A stretch of DNA of 45,271 nucleotides from Sedimentimonas flavescens (GTDB lineage Bacteria > Pseudomonadota > Alphaproteobacteria > Rhodobacterales > Rhodobacteraceae): positions 1 to 45,271 of the forward strand of contig NZ_JAHVAI010000016.1 of the NCBI RefSeq assembly GCF_019264375.1. Reading direction: 5' to 3'. Numbering within the stretch: the first letter of the stretch is position 1; the number at the start of each line of letters is the position of its first letter. Under the pieces are notes generated by a model. That model ran no database searches. It was given only the letters and a program-made list of their open reading frames with translations, and was not told the origin of the DNA. The position numbers and the translations under genes are program-made. Positions 25,669 to 34,063 of this stretch are shown piece after piece.

Positions 25669-26904
25669 TCACACCGCGCTTAACACGAGGTTGAAATGCG
25701 CCTCCCAGCTTGGCAGGGCCGGATGATCCTTGTCCGAGGATTCCGCCCGTTCCTGTCCGCGCCCGCCGCCTGTCAGTTCCAGTATCGTGTTAACCCAGTC
25801 ATAGCTGTCGGTCGGGTCTGCGTAAATGACACTGTTGCCCAGGAATTCCCCGTAAACCGGCAAAGGTGCCGCGATCACACGAGTGCCAAGCGCCATCGCC
25901 TCAAGCGGAGGCAGGCCGAACCCTTCCGCGAAAGAGGGCATGAGCAGCGCATGCGCCCCTGCCAGCAATGCGGATACCGCCGCATCGTTCAGGTCGGACA
26001 GCTCATGCACAACCTTTCCCATATAGGGCGCGCTGTCGAGACGGTGGAAAACTGCCTCATTCTTCCAGCCGCGGTGGCCGATGATCAACAGGCGCGGGGC
26101 CGCCTCGGGGCCCATGCGGGCGATGATTTCTTCCCAGGCGTCAAGCAGCAAGGCGTGGTTCTTGCGCGGCTCGATCGTTCCGAGGGTCACGAAATAGTCC
26201 GGCATCAGATCCAGATCGGGCGGGATCGCATGTGCATCGGGGCGCGGCAGATCGACACCTAGGTGGGCAACGAGGCAGGGCGGGTGCTGCGCTCCGGCGT
26301 GGCGCCGGATGTCGGCCATGGTCGCGGCCGAGTTGCACAGGATCAGATCGGCATTGCGCAGGACCGCGTCGAAGGCGGCGCGGAACCGCTCGGGCTCGCC
26401 GATCCCCGCATAGTCGGGAAGATCGAGCGGGATCGTGTCATGCAGCATGACCGTGATCCGTAGCCCCGGCACCCGGCGCAGCCGCTGCAGGTTCTTTTGC
26501 TTGAGCGAGCTTTGCCCGACATTGATATAGCTGATCGGGCGCGGCAGGCGGCGTGAAAGCATCCAGGCCAGCCCGCCACCCGGCACCCGCGCCAGCGCGC
26601 GTGCCCGCAACCCGGCCTCAAGCCGCAGGCGCGGGCTGGTGCGGCCGCGCAGCCGGTTGATCAGGCCGGGTGAGGGCAGTGTCTCGGGCGCGCCCAGTGC
26701 GGCGAAAACATACTCGGCCTCCGAGCCGCGCAGCAGCAAGAACCCGTAGGCGGTGCGGCAAAGCAGGAAGAGCGGCACATCCTCATGCCGCAGCCGGTCG
26801 AGATAGGCAGCCTCAACCCGGTCGATCCCGGTCATCGGGCCACGCCCCACCCGCGACACGAGCCGCGTAATATCCAGAAGTCGGCAGGCGGGCCTATCGC
26901 TCAT
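25669..26904 (-). CDS. Glycosyltransferase family 4 protein
   Basis: About 411 aa, GT-B fold. The C-terminal domain has FVTLGTIEPRKNHALLLDAW, LLIIGHRGW and the E-x7-E nucleotide-sugar motif in SFAEGFGLPPLEAMALG. The N-terminal opening LLDITRLVSRVGRGPMTGID is typical of mannosyl- or rhamnosyl-type GT4 enzymes with short acceptor domains. The start at 26904 (MSDRPACR) overlaps the galE stop by 11 bases; an upstream ATG at 26934 would overlap more. It uses a nucleotide sugar, possibly UDP-galactose or UDP-glucose supplied by the adjacent GalE and GalU. Confidence 0.85.
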   Translation of the reverse strand: MSDRPACRLLDITRLVSRVGRGPMTGIDRVEAAYLDRLRHEDVPLFLLCRTAYGFLLLRGSEAEYVFAALGAPETLPSPGLINRLRGRTSPRLRLEAGLRARALARVPGGGLAWMLSRRLPRPISYINVGQSSLKQKNLQRLRRVPGLRITVMLHDTIPLDLPDYAGIGEPERFRAAFDAVLRNADLILCNSAATMADIRRHAGAQHPPCLVAHLGVDLPRPDAHAIPPDLDLMPDYFVTLGTIEPRKNHALLLDAWEEIIARMGPEAAPRLLIIGHRGWKNEAVFHRLDSAPYMGKVVHELSDLNDAAVSALLAGAHALLMPSFAEGFGLPPLEAMALGTRVIAAPLPVYGEFLGNSVIYADPTDSYDWVNTILELTGGGRGQERAESSDKDHPALPSWEAHFNLVLSAV

Positions 26905-27880
26905 AGTGGCCGCTTTGATGCCAGCGCCAGGCATCGGCGATCATGGTGGACAGATCGGCGCGCCTTGGCGTCCAGCCCAGCTCGCGCATCGCCTTGGTCG
27001 AACCCGAGACCAGCACCGCCGCATCGCCGGGCCGCCGGTCGCCCTCGATGATCGGCACCTCGCGGTTCGTGACGGCGCGGGACTGCGCGATCACCTCGCG
27101 CACCGAAAAGCCCTGACCGGTGCCCAGACAGAACACTTCCGAGCCCTTCCCGGCCTCAAGCCATTGCAGCCCCAGCACATGCGCATCCACCAGATCGCAG
27201 ACATGGACATAATCGCGGATGCAGGTGCCGTCGGGCGTGGGGTAATCCGAGCCGAAGACCGTCAGCGCCGGGCGCTTGCCGTCGATGGCGTCAAGCATCA
27301 GCGGGATCAGATGCGTCTCGGGCCGGTGGAACTCGCCCACCTCGCCCTCGGGGTCCGAACCCGCGACGTTGAAATAGCGGAAGATGACCGCGCGCAACCC
27401 GTGGCTTAGCCCGAAATCGCGCAGAATGTCCTCGATGGCGCGTTTTGAGCCGCCATAGGCGTTGATCGGGCGTTGCGGCGTGGTCTCGTCCAGCACGACA
27501 CCGTCCTGATCGCCATAGGTCGCGCAGGTCGAGGAAAAGACGAAATCGAGGCAACCCGCCGCGCAGGCCGCCTCGATCAGATTGAGCGACGAAAGCACAT
27601 TGGCGCGCCAGTATTTGCCGGGGTCCTGCATCGACTCGCCGACAAGGCTGAGGGCGGCGAAATGCATCACCGCCACCGGCCGCCATTTCGCGAAAACCGC
27701 ATCAAGGCGCGCCCGGTCGGCCAGATCACCCTCTTCGAGCGGACCGAACTTCACCGCGTCGCGCCATCCGGTGACAAAGCTGTCGTAGGTGACGGGCACA
27801 TAGCCTGCGGCCCGCAGGGCCTTGCAGGCGTGGGAGCCGATATAACCGCCCCCACCCGTCACCAGAACATGCTTGGCCAT
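26894..27880 (-). CDS. galE: UDP-glucose 4-epimerase
   Basis: 328-aa short-chain dehydrogenase-type epimerase. The NAD-binding motif is VTGGGGYIGSHACKALRAAG, the catalytic Ser/Thr region FVFSSTCATYGDQ, the YxxxK pair in NAYGGSKRAIEDIL, and the signature FRYFNVAGSDPEGEVGE. It interconverts UDP-glucose and UDP-galactose. It starts 3 bases after galU, so the two make and epimerise UDP-glucose for the downstream glycosyltransferases. Confidence 0.94.
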   Translation of the reverse strand: MAKHVLVTGGGGYIGSHACKALRAAGYVPVTYDSFVTGWRDAVKFGPLEEGDLADRARLDAVFAKWRPVAVMHFAALSLVGESMQDPGKYWRANVLSSLNLIEAACAAGCLDFVFSSTCATYGDQDGVVLDETTPQRPINAYGGSKRAIEDILRDFGLSHGLRAVIFRYFNVAGSDPEGEVGEFHRPETHLIPLMLDAIDGKRPALTVFGSDYPTPDGTCIRDYVHVCDLVDAHVLGLQWLEAGKGSEVFCLGTGQGFSVREVIAQSRAVTNREVPIIEGDRRPGDAAVLVSGSTKAMRELGWTPRRADLSTMIADAWRWHQSGHYER

Positions 27881-27883
27881 GGG

Positions 27884-28777
27884 TTACTCGGCGGCCGAAC
27901 GCATCGCGATGAGGTCGGTCAGGTAGTCCGAGAATTCATCGCGCAGGTCCTCACGCGCGAGGCCGAAGGCCACCGTCGCCTGCAAGAAGCCCGCCTTCGA
28001 GCCGCAGTCGTAACGCTGGCCGCGGAAGCGGTAGCCATAGACCGGGTTGCCCTTGCTGATTTCCTCGGCAATGGCGTCGGTCAGCTGGATCTCGCCACCG
28101 GCGCCCTGCTTCTTGGCGTTGAGGTTGTTCATGATCTCGGGCGTCAGGATGTAGCGACCGATCACGGCGAGGTTCGAGGGCGCCACTTCCGGCTTGGGCT
28201 TTTCGACCATGCCCTTGGCCTTCACTACCGCGCCGTTCTCCTCGGCGATGTCGAGAACGCCGTAGGACGAGGTGCGCTCATGCGGGACCTCCATCGCGGC
28301 GACGATATTGCCGCCGGTTTCCTCATAGGCTTCCATCATCTGCTGCAGACAGGGCTTGTCGGCGGCAATGACGTCGTCGGTCAGGATCACCGCGAAAGGC
28401 TCGTCGCCAACGAGGCGGCGCGCGCACCACACGGCATGGCCCAGACCAAGCGCGCGGTTCTGGCGCACATAGGCGATGGCGCCCGAATCCATGTTGGTCG
28501 ATTCAAGAATATCCAGCAGCTGTGTCTTGCCCGACTTGCGCAGCTGGTTTTCCAGCTCGGGCGCGTCGTCGAAGTAATCCTCAAGCGCCGACTTGCCACG
28601 CGAGGTGACGAAGATGAATTCGGTGATGCCAGCCGCGCGCGCTTCGTCGATGGCATACTGGATCAGCGGGCGATCGACGAGCGTCAGGATCTCTTTCGGG
28701 ATCGACTTGGTGGCGGGAAGAAAGCGCGTTCCGAGACCTGCTACCGGAAAAATCGCTTTGGTAACCTTACGTTTCAT
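27884..28777 (-). CDS. galU: UTP-glucose-1-phosphate uridylyltransferase
   Basis: 297-aa nucleotidyltransferase. The start KAIFPVAGLGTRFLPATKSI is the diagnostic GalU motif, followed by KEILTLVDRPLIQYAIDEA, FAVILTDDVIAA and GYRFRGQRYDCGSKAGFLQA. It makes UDP-glucose. It is the first gene of the downstream half of the minus-strand block and is preceded by a 153-base gap that probably holds its promoter. Confidence 0.95.
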   Translation of the reverse strand: MKRKVTKAIFPVAGLGTRFLPATKSIPKEILTLVDRPLIQYAIDEARAAGITEFIFVTSRGKSALEDYFDDAPELENQLRKSGKTQLLDILESTNMDSGAIAYVRQNRALGLGHAVWCARRLVGDEPFAVILTDDVIAADKPCLQQMMEAYEETGGNIVAAMEVPHERTSSYGVLDIAEENGAVVKAKGMVEKPKPEVAPSNLAVIGRYILTPEIMNNLNAKKQGAGGEIQLTDAIAEEISKGNPVYGYRFRGQRYDCGSKAGFLQATVAFGLAREDLRDEFSDYLTDLIAMRSAAE

Positions 28778-28828
28778 TACTCACCCGATATTTGCAGGCG
28801 GCGCCATGCCGCCCTTGCGGTTGGCGCG

Positions 28829-28858
28829 ATATTAGGCGTTTTCAGGTGCAGAAAACAA
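28829..28858 (-). promoter_or_regulatory. Candidate promoter for the galU-galE-glycosyltransferase operon
   Basis: On the minus strand TTGTTT (28858-28853) and TAATAT (28834-28829) are separated by 18 bases. The -10 matches four of six consensus positions; the -35 is weak. It lies about 50 bases upstream of the galU start in the only sizeable gap (28778-28930) of the block. Confidence 0.3.
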
Positions 28859-28930
28859 GAAGTGCCCCCTGCGGCCGAAACATGCCTCGCGGAAACTTGC
28901 TTGGAGTGAAAGATTTGCGCGAGCGGGGTG

Positions 28931-30151
28931 CTAGAGGCCCCGAAACGGGGCGATCTGCGCGATCTCGTGGCGCAGCCGCGCGGCGAAGCGCCACGGGGCG
29001 AAGGCGGGCTGGTCCCGATCCGATTTCCCCCACAGCCCGCCGCTTTGCTCCCAGTAGCCCTCGGGATGAAACCGGACCCTGTGGCGGCGGATCGACGGGG
29101 CGAAGAGAAAGAGCGAAACCACCGCGCCTTGGGCGACCGCACGCGCGGCCTCTGCGCGTTTGGCGCGGGCCTGCCAGATGCGGCCCGCGATGATGCGGCG
29201 GGGGCGCGGCCCTGCGGGAAACGGCAGGAAGGCGTCGGAGGCCGGGCCGATCCCGGGCAGCGGGTTGATCGGGCGGGCCTCGCCTGCGTCCAGCCCCTCG
29301 GTCAGGCTGAGGATCAGCGGCCCGAGAGCAGCGCGCGGCAGGCGCCCGTCAGCGACATAGTTCTCAAGCCGCATGCGTTGGGCCTCCAACAGGGCCTCGC
29401 GTGCTTTGCGGATTGCATCCGCCGGGGCGTGCTTGCGCCAGAAGACTGCCGAGGAGGCGCCAATTTCATGCAGGTCGGTCGGCGTCCGATCCGCCCTGCG
29501 CCGGGCCGAGGCAGCGAAACCGTGATGCACCTGCGCGCCCGGCACGATGGCGGTCAGCCCGCCACTCGTGGTCAAGCGCAGGTTCAGGTCGGTCTCATCA
29601 AGATAGAAGCGGAACGCCGGATCAAAGCCGCCAAGCGCGGCCACCGCATCACGGCGAAAGGCGCAATTGGTGCCCTCGGTGCGGATCGCGCCCTCGGGCG
29701 GGGGCGGCAGGAGCGTCGCTTGCCCCTCGGCCACGCTCAGCCCACGGCTGACGCCAAGCTGGTCGGTCTGCGAGGCTTTCCACTGATAGGAGATCCCGTT
29801 ACGCCCGCGCACGAACCCGCCTGCGGCCACCACACGCGGATCTGCGAAAGGCGTGGTCAGACGGCAGAGCCAGGTCGGCTCGGGCACGGCGTCGTCGTCG
29901 ATAAACGCAATCACAGGCGCCGCAGCCACGACGATCCCGGCATTGCGGGCGGCCGAGATATTGGCCTCGTCAAAGAGGATGCTCTTGACGGGTAGCGCCT
30001 CGGTTACGGCCAACCCTTCGGGGTCGGCAACCACGATCACTTCGAAATCCGGGTGGTCGAGTTGTGCAAGGCCGCGAAGGCACAGCGACAGATGTTCGGG
30101 CCGGTGGCGCGAGACGACGATAACGCTCGTGCGCACCGGCGCCGGGCTCAT
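28931..30151 (-). CDS. Glycosyltransferase family 2 protein
   Basis: 406 aa. The GT-A domain begins TSVIVVSRHRPEHLSLCL, with the metal-binding DDD in IAFIDDDAVPEPTWLCRL and the ED-like motif in FRFYLDETDLNLRLTTSG. The C-terminal half (about 230-406) is rich in Arg and Ala helices, and an Arg-rich FLFAPSIRRHRVRFHPEGYW segment may be membrane-associated. It is coupled to kdsB (4-base overlap), which suggests a role in Kdo-linked surface sugar synthesis. Donor and acceptor are not readable. Confidence 0.85.
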   Translation of the reverse strand: MSPAPVRTSVIVVSRHRPEHLSLCLRGLAQLDHPDFEVIVVADPEGLAVTEALPVKSILFDEANISAARNAGIVVAAAPVIAFIDDDAVPEPTWLCRLTTPFADPRVVAAGGFVRGRNGISYQWKASQTDQLGVSRGLSVAEGQATLLPPPPEGAIRTEGTNCAFRRDAVAALGGFDPAFRFYLDETDLNLRLTTSGGLTAIVPGAQVHHGFAASARRRADRTPTDLHEIGASSAVFWRKHAPADAIRKAREALLEAQRMRLENYVADGRLPRAALGPLILSLTEGLDAGEARPINPLPGIGPASDAFLPFPAGPRPRRIIAGRIWQARAKRAEAARAVAQGAVVSLFLFAPSIRRHRVRFHPEGYWEQSGGLWGKSDRDQPAFAPWRFAARLRHEIAQIAPFRGL

Positions 30152-30948
30152 TCGAGGCCCATGCCCGCCATCATCGCCTCGATCCGGGCGACGTCAGAGG
30201 GGTTGTTCAATTCCCAGAACTCGCGTCCGCGGGCCTCGACCTCGGTGCATAGCACCGCGCGGCCGTTTTCGAGGAAACGCAACTGCTCCAGCCCTTCGAG
30301 CGTTTCCAGCGGGCCGATGGGCCAGTCGGGGTAGGCGAGCAGCGTCTCGGGGCGGTAAGCATAGACGCCGACATGGTGGAAAACCGGCGTCGGCGCGTCC
30401 GGGGCATAGCTTTCCGAGGTGTAGGGGATGACCTCTTTCGAGAAGTAGATCCCGCGATTGCCCGCGCCGAAGACGGCGGTGGTGCCGCCGACTCGGCCGT
30501 GATGGCGGTCTTCGCGCAGGCTGGCCAGCATCGCGCCCTCGCACCGCAGCACGGGGGTGGCCAGTTCGGCCCAGGGGTTCGCCTCAAGGCCCGCGATCAG
30601 ATCTTCGATGAACCAGGCGGGCGTCAGCGGCGCATCGCCTTGCAGGTTCACCACGATGTCATAGCCGCCACCCAGGTTGCTGTACGCCTCCGCGCAGCGC
30701 TCGGTCCCGTTGCGGCACTCGGTCGAGGTCATCACGACCTCGGCGCCGTGGCGCTCGGCCTCGGCCTTGATGCGCTCGTCATCAGTGGCGACGACGACGC
30801 GATCGACGCCCTTCACGGCCATCGCGGCCTCCCAGCTGCGCTGGATCAGGGTCTTGGACACGCCGCTTGCCCCGGTCAGCGCCACAAGGGGCTTGGCCGG
30901 ATAGCGGGTCGAGGCATAGCGGGCGGGGATGACGATCAGAACGGACAT
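30148..30948 (-). CDS. kdsB: 3-deoxy-manno-octulosonate cytidylyltransferase (CMP-Kdo synthetase)
   Basis: 266 aa. The start VLIVIPARYASTRYPAKPLV is the CMP-Kdo synthetase nucleotide-binding motif, followed by VVVATDDERIKAEAERHG, TERCAEAY and VVNLQGDAPLTP. Classical KdsB has QGDEP; Ala replaces Glu here, so a relative with a variant substrate is possible. It activates Kdo as CMP-Kdo for lipid A core or capsule linkers. KdsD, the start of the same pathway, is encoded 12 kb away in this window. The start shares one base with the cysQ stop (TAATG). Confidence 0.88.
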   Translation of the reverse strand: MSVLIVIPARYASTRYPAKPLVALTGASGVSKTLIQRSWEAAMAVKGVDRVVVATDDERIKAEAERHGAEVVMTSTECRNGTERCAEAYSNLGGGYDIVVNLQGDAPLTPAWFIEDLIAGLEANPWAELATPVLRCEGAMLASLREDRHHGRVGGTTAVFGAGNRGIYFSKEVIPYTSESYAPDAPTPVFHHVGVYAYRPETLLAYPDWPIGPLETLEGLEQLRFLENGRAVLCTEVEARGREFWELNNPSDVARIEAMMAGMGLE

Positions 30949-31745
30949 TATTTCACCAGAAGCACGCCCGGGGCATAGGCGATGAAGAAGGGGTTCTCGA
31001 AACCGGGCTTGCCATAGGTAAAGGGCGTGTGGTCGTCAAATCGCACCATCTCGCCGCCCGCGCCGCGCAGAACTGCATCGCCCGCCGCCGTGTCCCATTC
31101 CATCGTGCGGCCAAGGCGCGGGTAAAGATCTGCCTCACCCGTAGCCACCAGACAGAATTTCAGCGACGATCCTGCCGAGGTCATGTCTTTCACGCCATAT
31201 TGCGCAATGTAATCGTCAGTCGCCTGATCGCGGTGCGATTTTGATGCGACCACCATCAACCCGCGATTGTCGGGCATCGAGACGGTGATCGGCGTCTGCG
31301 CTCCGGGGGTTTCCTTGTCGAACTCGGGCCCGACCTCTTCGACCGAGCGCCCGTCGGCCAGCGTGTAAAACAGCCGCCCCTTGGCGGGCGCATAGACCAC
31401 GCCGCGCACCGGCACGCCTTCGAGCACATAGGCGATGTTGACGGTGAAATCGCCGCGGCGCTGGACGAATTCCTTGGTGCCGTCGAGCGGATCGACGATC
31501 AGGAAGGTGCTGACCTGCTGGCCGTGGCTTGCGGCCTGTTCCTCGGTCACTTGCGCCACCTGCGGGAAAGCCTCGGCCAGACCCTCCGAGATCAGCGCAT
31601 CGGCGGCCTCGTCGGCCTCGGTCACGGGCGAGGCGTCGGACTTCGACTTCACCTCGAACTCGGGCGAGTTGTAGATTTCCATGATCTTGTCGCCGGCTTC
31701 CAACGCCAGGCGGCGCATCACGCTGACGAGTCGTTCATAATCCAT
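30948..31745 (-). CDS. cysQ: 3'(2'),5'-bisphosphate nucleotidase CysQ
   Basis: 265-aa inositol monophosphatase-fold enzyme. Metal-binding motifs are DASPVTEADEAADALI, VTEE, FLIVDPLDGTKEFVQRRGDF and MEWDTAAGDAVLRGAGG. It hydrolyses PAP, the by-product of PAPS-dependent sulfation or sulfate assimilation. ATG 31745 (MDYERL) has GGAG 6 bases upstream; ATG 31757 is not supported. Heading a block that ends with a sulfotransferase gives it an evident role in removing PAP. Confidence 0.93.
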   Translation of the reverse strand: MDYERLVSVMRRLALEAGDKIMEIYNSPEFEVKSKSDASPVTEADEAADALISEGLAEAFPQVAQVTEEQAASHGQQVSTFLIVDPLDGTKEFVQRRGDFTVNIAYVLEGVPVRGVVYAPAKGRLFYTLADGRSVEEVGPEFDKETPGAQTPITVSMPDNRGLMVVASKSHRDQATDDYIAQYGVKDMTSAGSSLKFCLVATGEADLYPRLGRTMEWDTAAGDAVLRGAGGEMVRFDDHTPFTYGKPGFENPFFIAYAPGVLLVK

Positions 31746-31875
31746 CTTGCACTCCATTCCAGATCGCCCGAGGCCCGATTGCTACAGGGCGACACCCACC
31801 TTATGATGCGCCATCAACGGAACGGCAAGTTTTCCCGGCCATGATCGGGGCACGGCAAGGCCAGGATCGCAGGGA

Positions 31876-32703
31876 ATGTTCACGGCAAAGCGCAGCAATT
31901 CAACGCTCGGCTCGACCTTCAGCCTGCTGGAGCTGGTGTTTCACCTGACCGCGCGACGCATTCGCGGATCGAGCGGGAATGCCATCGTCGGGCTTCTGTC
32001 GAACATGGTTCAGGCCGTGGTGATGCTCGCGGTCATGTATGTCTTCATGAACATCGTTGGCCTGCGACGAACTGTCGTGCGCGGCGACTACGTTCTTTAT
32101 CTCTACAGCGGCATCTTCCTGTTCATGACCTATAACAAGACGATGGCGGCGGTTTCGGGCTCTGGCGGGCCGACATCCTCGATGATGAAACACGCCCCGA
32201 TGACCACCGCAGCGGCCATCCTGTCTTCCGCACTTGCGGTTCTCTACAATCAGGTGCTGACGCTGGTGGTGGTGCTCTACCTCTACCACGCCATCGTCAC
32301 TCCGATCGAGATCGACAATTGGCAGGGTGCCTTCGGGATGCTGTTGCTGGCGTGGTTTGTGGGGATGACGGTCGGGCTTGTTTTCCTGGCGGTTACACCT
32401 TGGGCGCCGGGTCTGATCGGAATCGTGCGCCTTGTGTATATGCGGGCGAACTTCATCGCCTCGGGCAAGATGTTTCTGGCCAACTCCCTGCCCCCGAAGA
32501 TGCTGGCCCTGTTCAGCTGGAACCCGCTGTTCCACCTAATCGACCAGTCCCGCGGCTTCACCTTCATCAACTACAACCCGCATTTCACCGACTGGCACTA
32601 TGCGCTCTACGTCGGGCTGGCGCTGTTGATGCTGGGCCTGCTGGGCGAGTTCTACACCCGCCAGCATGCCTCGGTCAGTTGGGGTAAGGGCGGCGTTCTT
32701 TAA
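31876..32703 (+). CDS. ABC-2 type polysaccharide export permease (KpsM/Wzm-like)
   Basis: 275-aa inner-membrane protein. A short N-terminal cytoplasmic helix region (LELVFHLTARRIRGSS) precedes about six transmembrane segments, including GLLSNMVQAVVMLAVMYVFM and WQGAFGMLLLAWFVGMTVGL. The C-terminal motif LFSWNPLFHLIDQSRGFTFI is characteristic of capsule and O-antigen exporter permeases. It would move a lipid-linked polysaccharide outward. No ATP-binding partner (kpsT) lies next to it. It is divergent from cysQ and its stop overlaps the convergent lacI-type gene (TTAA). Confidence 0.85.
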   Translation: MFTAKRSNSTLGSTFSLLELVFHLTARRIRGSSGNAIVGLLSNMVQAVVMLAVMYVFMNIVGLRRTVVRGDYVLYLYSGIFLFMTYNKTMAAVSGSGGPTSSMMKHAPMTTAAAILSSALAVLYNQVLTLVVVLYLYHAIVTPIEIDNWQGAFGMLLLAWFVGMTVGLVFLAVTPWAPGLIGIVRLVYMRANFIASGKMFLANSLPPKMLALFSWNPLFHLIDQSRGFTFINYNPHFTDWHYALYVGLALLMLGLLGEFYTRQHASVSWGKGGVL

Positions 32704-33731
32704 GCGCGGCGGATCGTGTCGCCATATTGGATGACCGGCTCCAGCTCGACCACCTCGCCGCCGATCAGCCCTTGATGCGGACGCCCGGCGATGATCTGCG
32801 CGGCGGTGCGGCCGATCTCGCGACGGCAGGCGTCCATCGTGGCCAGACGCACCGGAAGACCGTCGAGCAGATCGACCCCATTGAAGCCCGCCAGCCCCAG
32901 TTTGCCCGGCACGTCATAGCCGTTCTCAAGGCACCACAGCAGGCCGCCCGCGCCGATCATGTCGTTCGAGTAATAGAGGAAGTCGATGTCCGGGGTGCGC
33001 TTCAGCATCGCCTCGGTCATCTCGCGACCTTTCAGCAGCGCCGACCCGCCCGAATAGAACTCGGTATCGGCGAGCGTGACACCCGCCTTCGCCAGCCCCT
33101 CCTCGAAACCTTCAAGGCGTTTACGCGCACGGTGGTCCTCGGGCATCTTGGTGCCAAGGAAACCGATGCGCCGGTAACCTGCCGCCAGGATCGCCTCGGC
33201 CATGTGCAGGCCCGCGCGGCGATGCGAGATACCGACGACCGAATCGACGCCGCGCCCGTCCACATCCATGATCTCGACAACCGGCGCGCCGGCGTTCTCA
33301 AGCATGGCCCGTGCGGCGGGGGTATGTTCGATCCCCGCGATGATCAGCCCGGAAGGCCGCCACGAGAGCATCTCGTAAAGCACGCTCTCTTCTTTCTCGG
33401 GGGAGTAGTTCGTGACGCCGAAGACCGGTTGCAGCCCGGTATCCTCCAGCTCCTGGGAAATGCCTGAAAGCACCTCGGGGAACACCAGATTCGAGAGCGA
33501 AGGCACGATCACCCCCACAAGATTGACCCGCTGCGAGGCCAGCGCCCCGGCGATCTTGTTGGGCACATAGCCAAGCTCCTTGGCGGCCTCGAGCACCTTC
33601 TCGCGCGTCGAGTCGGACACATCTCCTCGGTTTCGCAGAACCCTGCTCACCGTCATTTCCGAGACGCCGGAAGCCTCAGAGACATCGCGCAGAGTCAGCG
33701 GGCGGCGGGGTTCGACAGGAGGTCTGGACAC
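32700..33731 (-). CDS. LacI-family transcriptional regulator (GntR-like)
   Basis: 343 aa. HTH TLRDVSEASGVSEMTVSRVL (residues about 13-32), hinge helix YVPNKIAGALASQRVN, then a sugar-binding-like effector domain with GVIVPSLSNLVFPEVLSGIS and LGLAGFNGVDLLDGLPVRLA. The sequence is closest in appearance to gluconate-type repressors. GTG 33731 has GAAAGG upstream. No sugar catabolic gene adjoins it, so its target is elsewhere or is the plus-strand transcription unit at 33782-33935. Palindromic sites in its own upstream region suggest autoregulation. Confidence 0.9.
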   Translation of the reverse strand: MSRPPVEPRRPLTLRDVSEASGVSEMTVSRVLRNRGDVSDSTREKVLEAAKELGYVPNKIAGALASQRVNLVGVIVPSLSNLVFPEVLSGISQELEDTGLQPVFGVTNYSPEKEESVLYEMLSWRPSGLIIAGIEHTPAARAMLENAGAPVVEIMDVDGRGVDSVVGISHRRAGLHMAEAILAAGYRRIGFLGTKMPEDHRARKRLEGFEEGLAKAGVTLADTEFYSGGSALLKGREMTEAMLKRTPDIDFLYYSNDMIGAGGLLWCLENGYDVPGKLGLAGFNGVDLLDGLPVRLATMDACRREIGRTAAQIIAGRPHQGLIGGEVVELEPVIQYGDTIRRA

Positions 33732-33762
33732 GCAATTGGCCTTTCGTTGGGGATGTACCTTG

Positions 33763-33819
33763 TTAGCGCCAAATATTTCTCTTGCGCAAGCGTCTCGCGC
33801 TGGATATGTTAGCGATAAC
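33763..33819. promoter_or_regulatory. Cluster of three LacI-operator-like palindromes
   Basis: TTAGCGCCAA at 33763-33772 (one mismatched pair), CTTGCGCAAG at 33781-33790 (perfect) and GTTAGCGATAAC at 33808-33819 (five of six pairs) lie just upstream of the lacI-type gene. The first and last share the arm GTTAGCG. Central CG or GCGC and TTA/TAA arms fit LacI-family sites. They could control both the minus-strand regulator gene and a plus-strand promoter. Confidence 0.5.
33782..33810 (+). promoter_or_regulatory. Candidate plus-strand promoter overlapping the operator cluster
   Basis: TTGCGC (33782-33787) and TATGTT (33805-33810) are separated by 17 bases. The match is moderate. GTTAGCGATAAC overlaps the -10 box, so a repressor there would block it. 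It would start transcription near 33817 and lead to the terminator ending at 33935. Confidence 0.35.
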
Positions 33820-33935
33820 GGCAGAGGGCTAGAATCCGAACAATCCGAAGCCGGCTATACCAGCAAGCGTGTAGACTCCGATCGCTGAGCTGGGTTGAAA
33901 AGGGGGAGCGGTGGGCCAATACGCTCCCCCTTTTT
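33817..33935 (+). ncRNA. Putative small RNA of about 120 nt
   Basis: No protein gene is visible on the plus strand between the divergent regulator and tRNA-Arg, yet the stretch ends in a textbook intrinsic terminator. With the candidate promoter upstream this makes a transcript of about 119 nt. No known RNA family is recognised. The region could instead be a leader or leftover sequence, since evidence is architecture only. Confidence 0.35.
33898..33935 (+). terminator. Strong intrinsic terminator with no annotated gene before it
   Basis: Stem AAAAGGGGGAGCG (33898-33910) pairs with CGCTCCCCCTTTT (33922-33934) around an 11-base loop, and five T residues end the structure at 33935. It has T-tracts on both strands, but no minus-strand gene ends here either. 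Confidence 0.75.
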
Positions 33936-33986
33936 GCATCTTCGCTCCCTTGCACGAGAACCGATTGCCCGCGATAAGGGGGCGAT

Positions 33987-34063
33987 GGCCCCGTGGCTCA
34001 ACTGGATAGAGCAGCCCCCTCCTAAGGGGCAGGTTACAGGTTCAAATCCTGTCGGGGTCACCA
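33987..34063 (+). tRNA. tRNA-Arg (anticodon CCT)
   Basis: 77 nt including an encoded CCA. The acceptor stem GGCCCCG (33987-33993) pairs with CGGGGTC (34053-34059) with one G-T pair. The D-arm is GCTC/GAGC, the anticodon stem GCCCC/GGGGC with loop CTCCTAA and anticodon CCT at 34021-34023, and the T-arm loop TTCAAAT. It reads the AGG codon, rare in a genome of this composition. The hotdog thioesterase gene follows. Confidence 0.96.

Noticed and set aside
27473-28909. 478-aa plus-strand frame opposite galE and galU
   Set aside because: Spans two well-identified minus-strand genes and has no domain.
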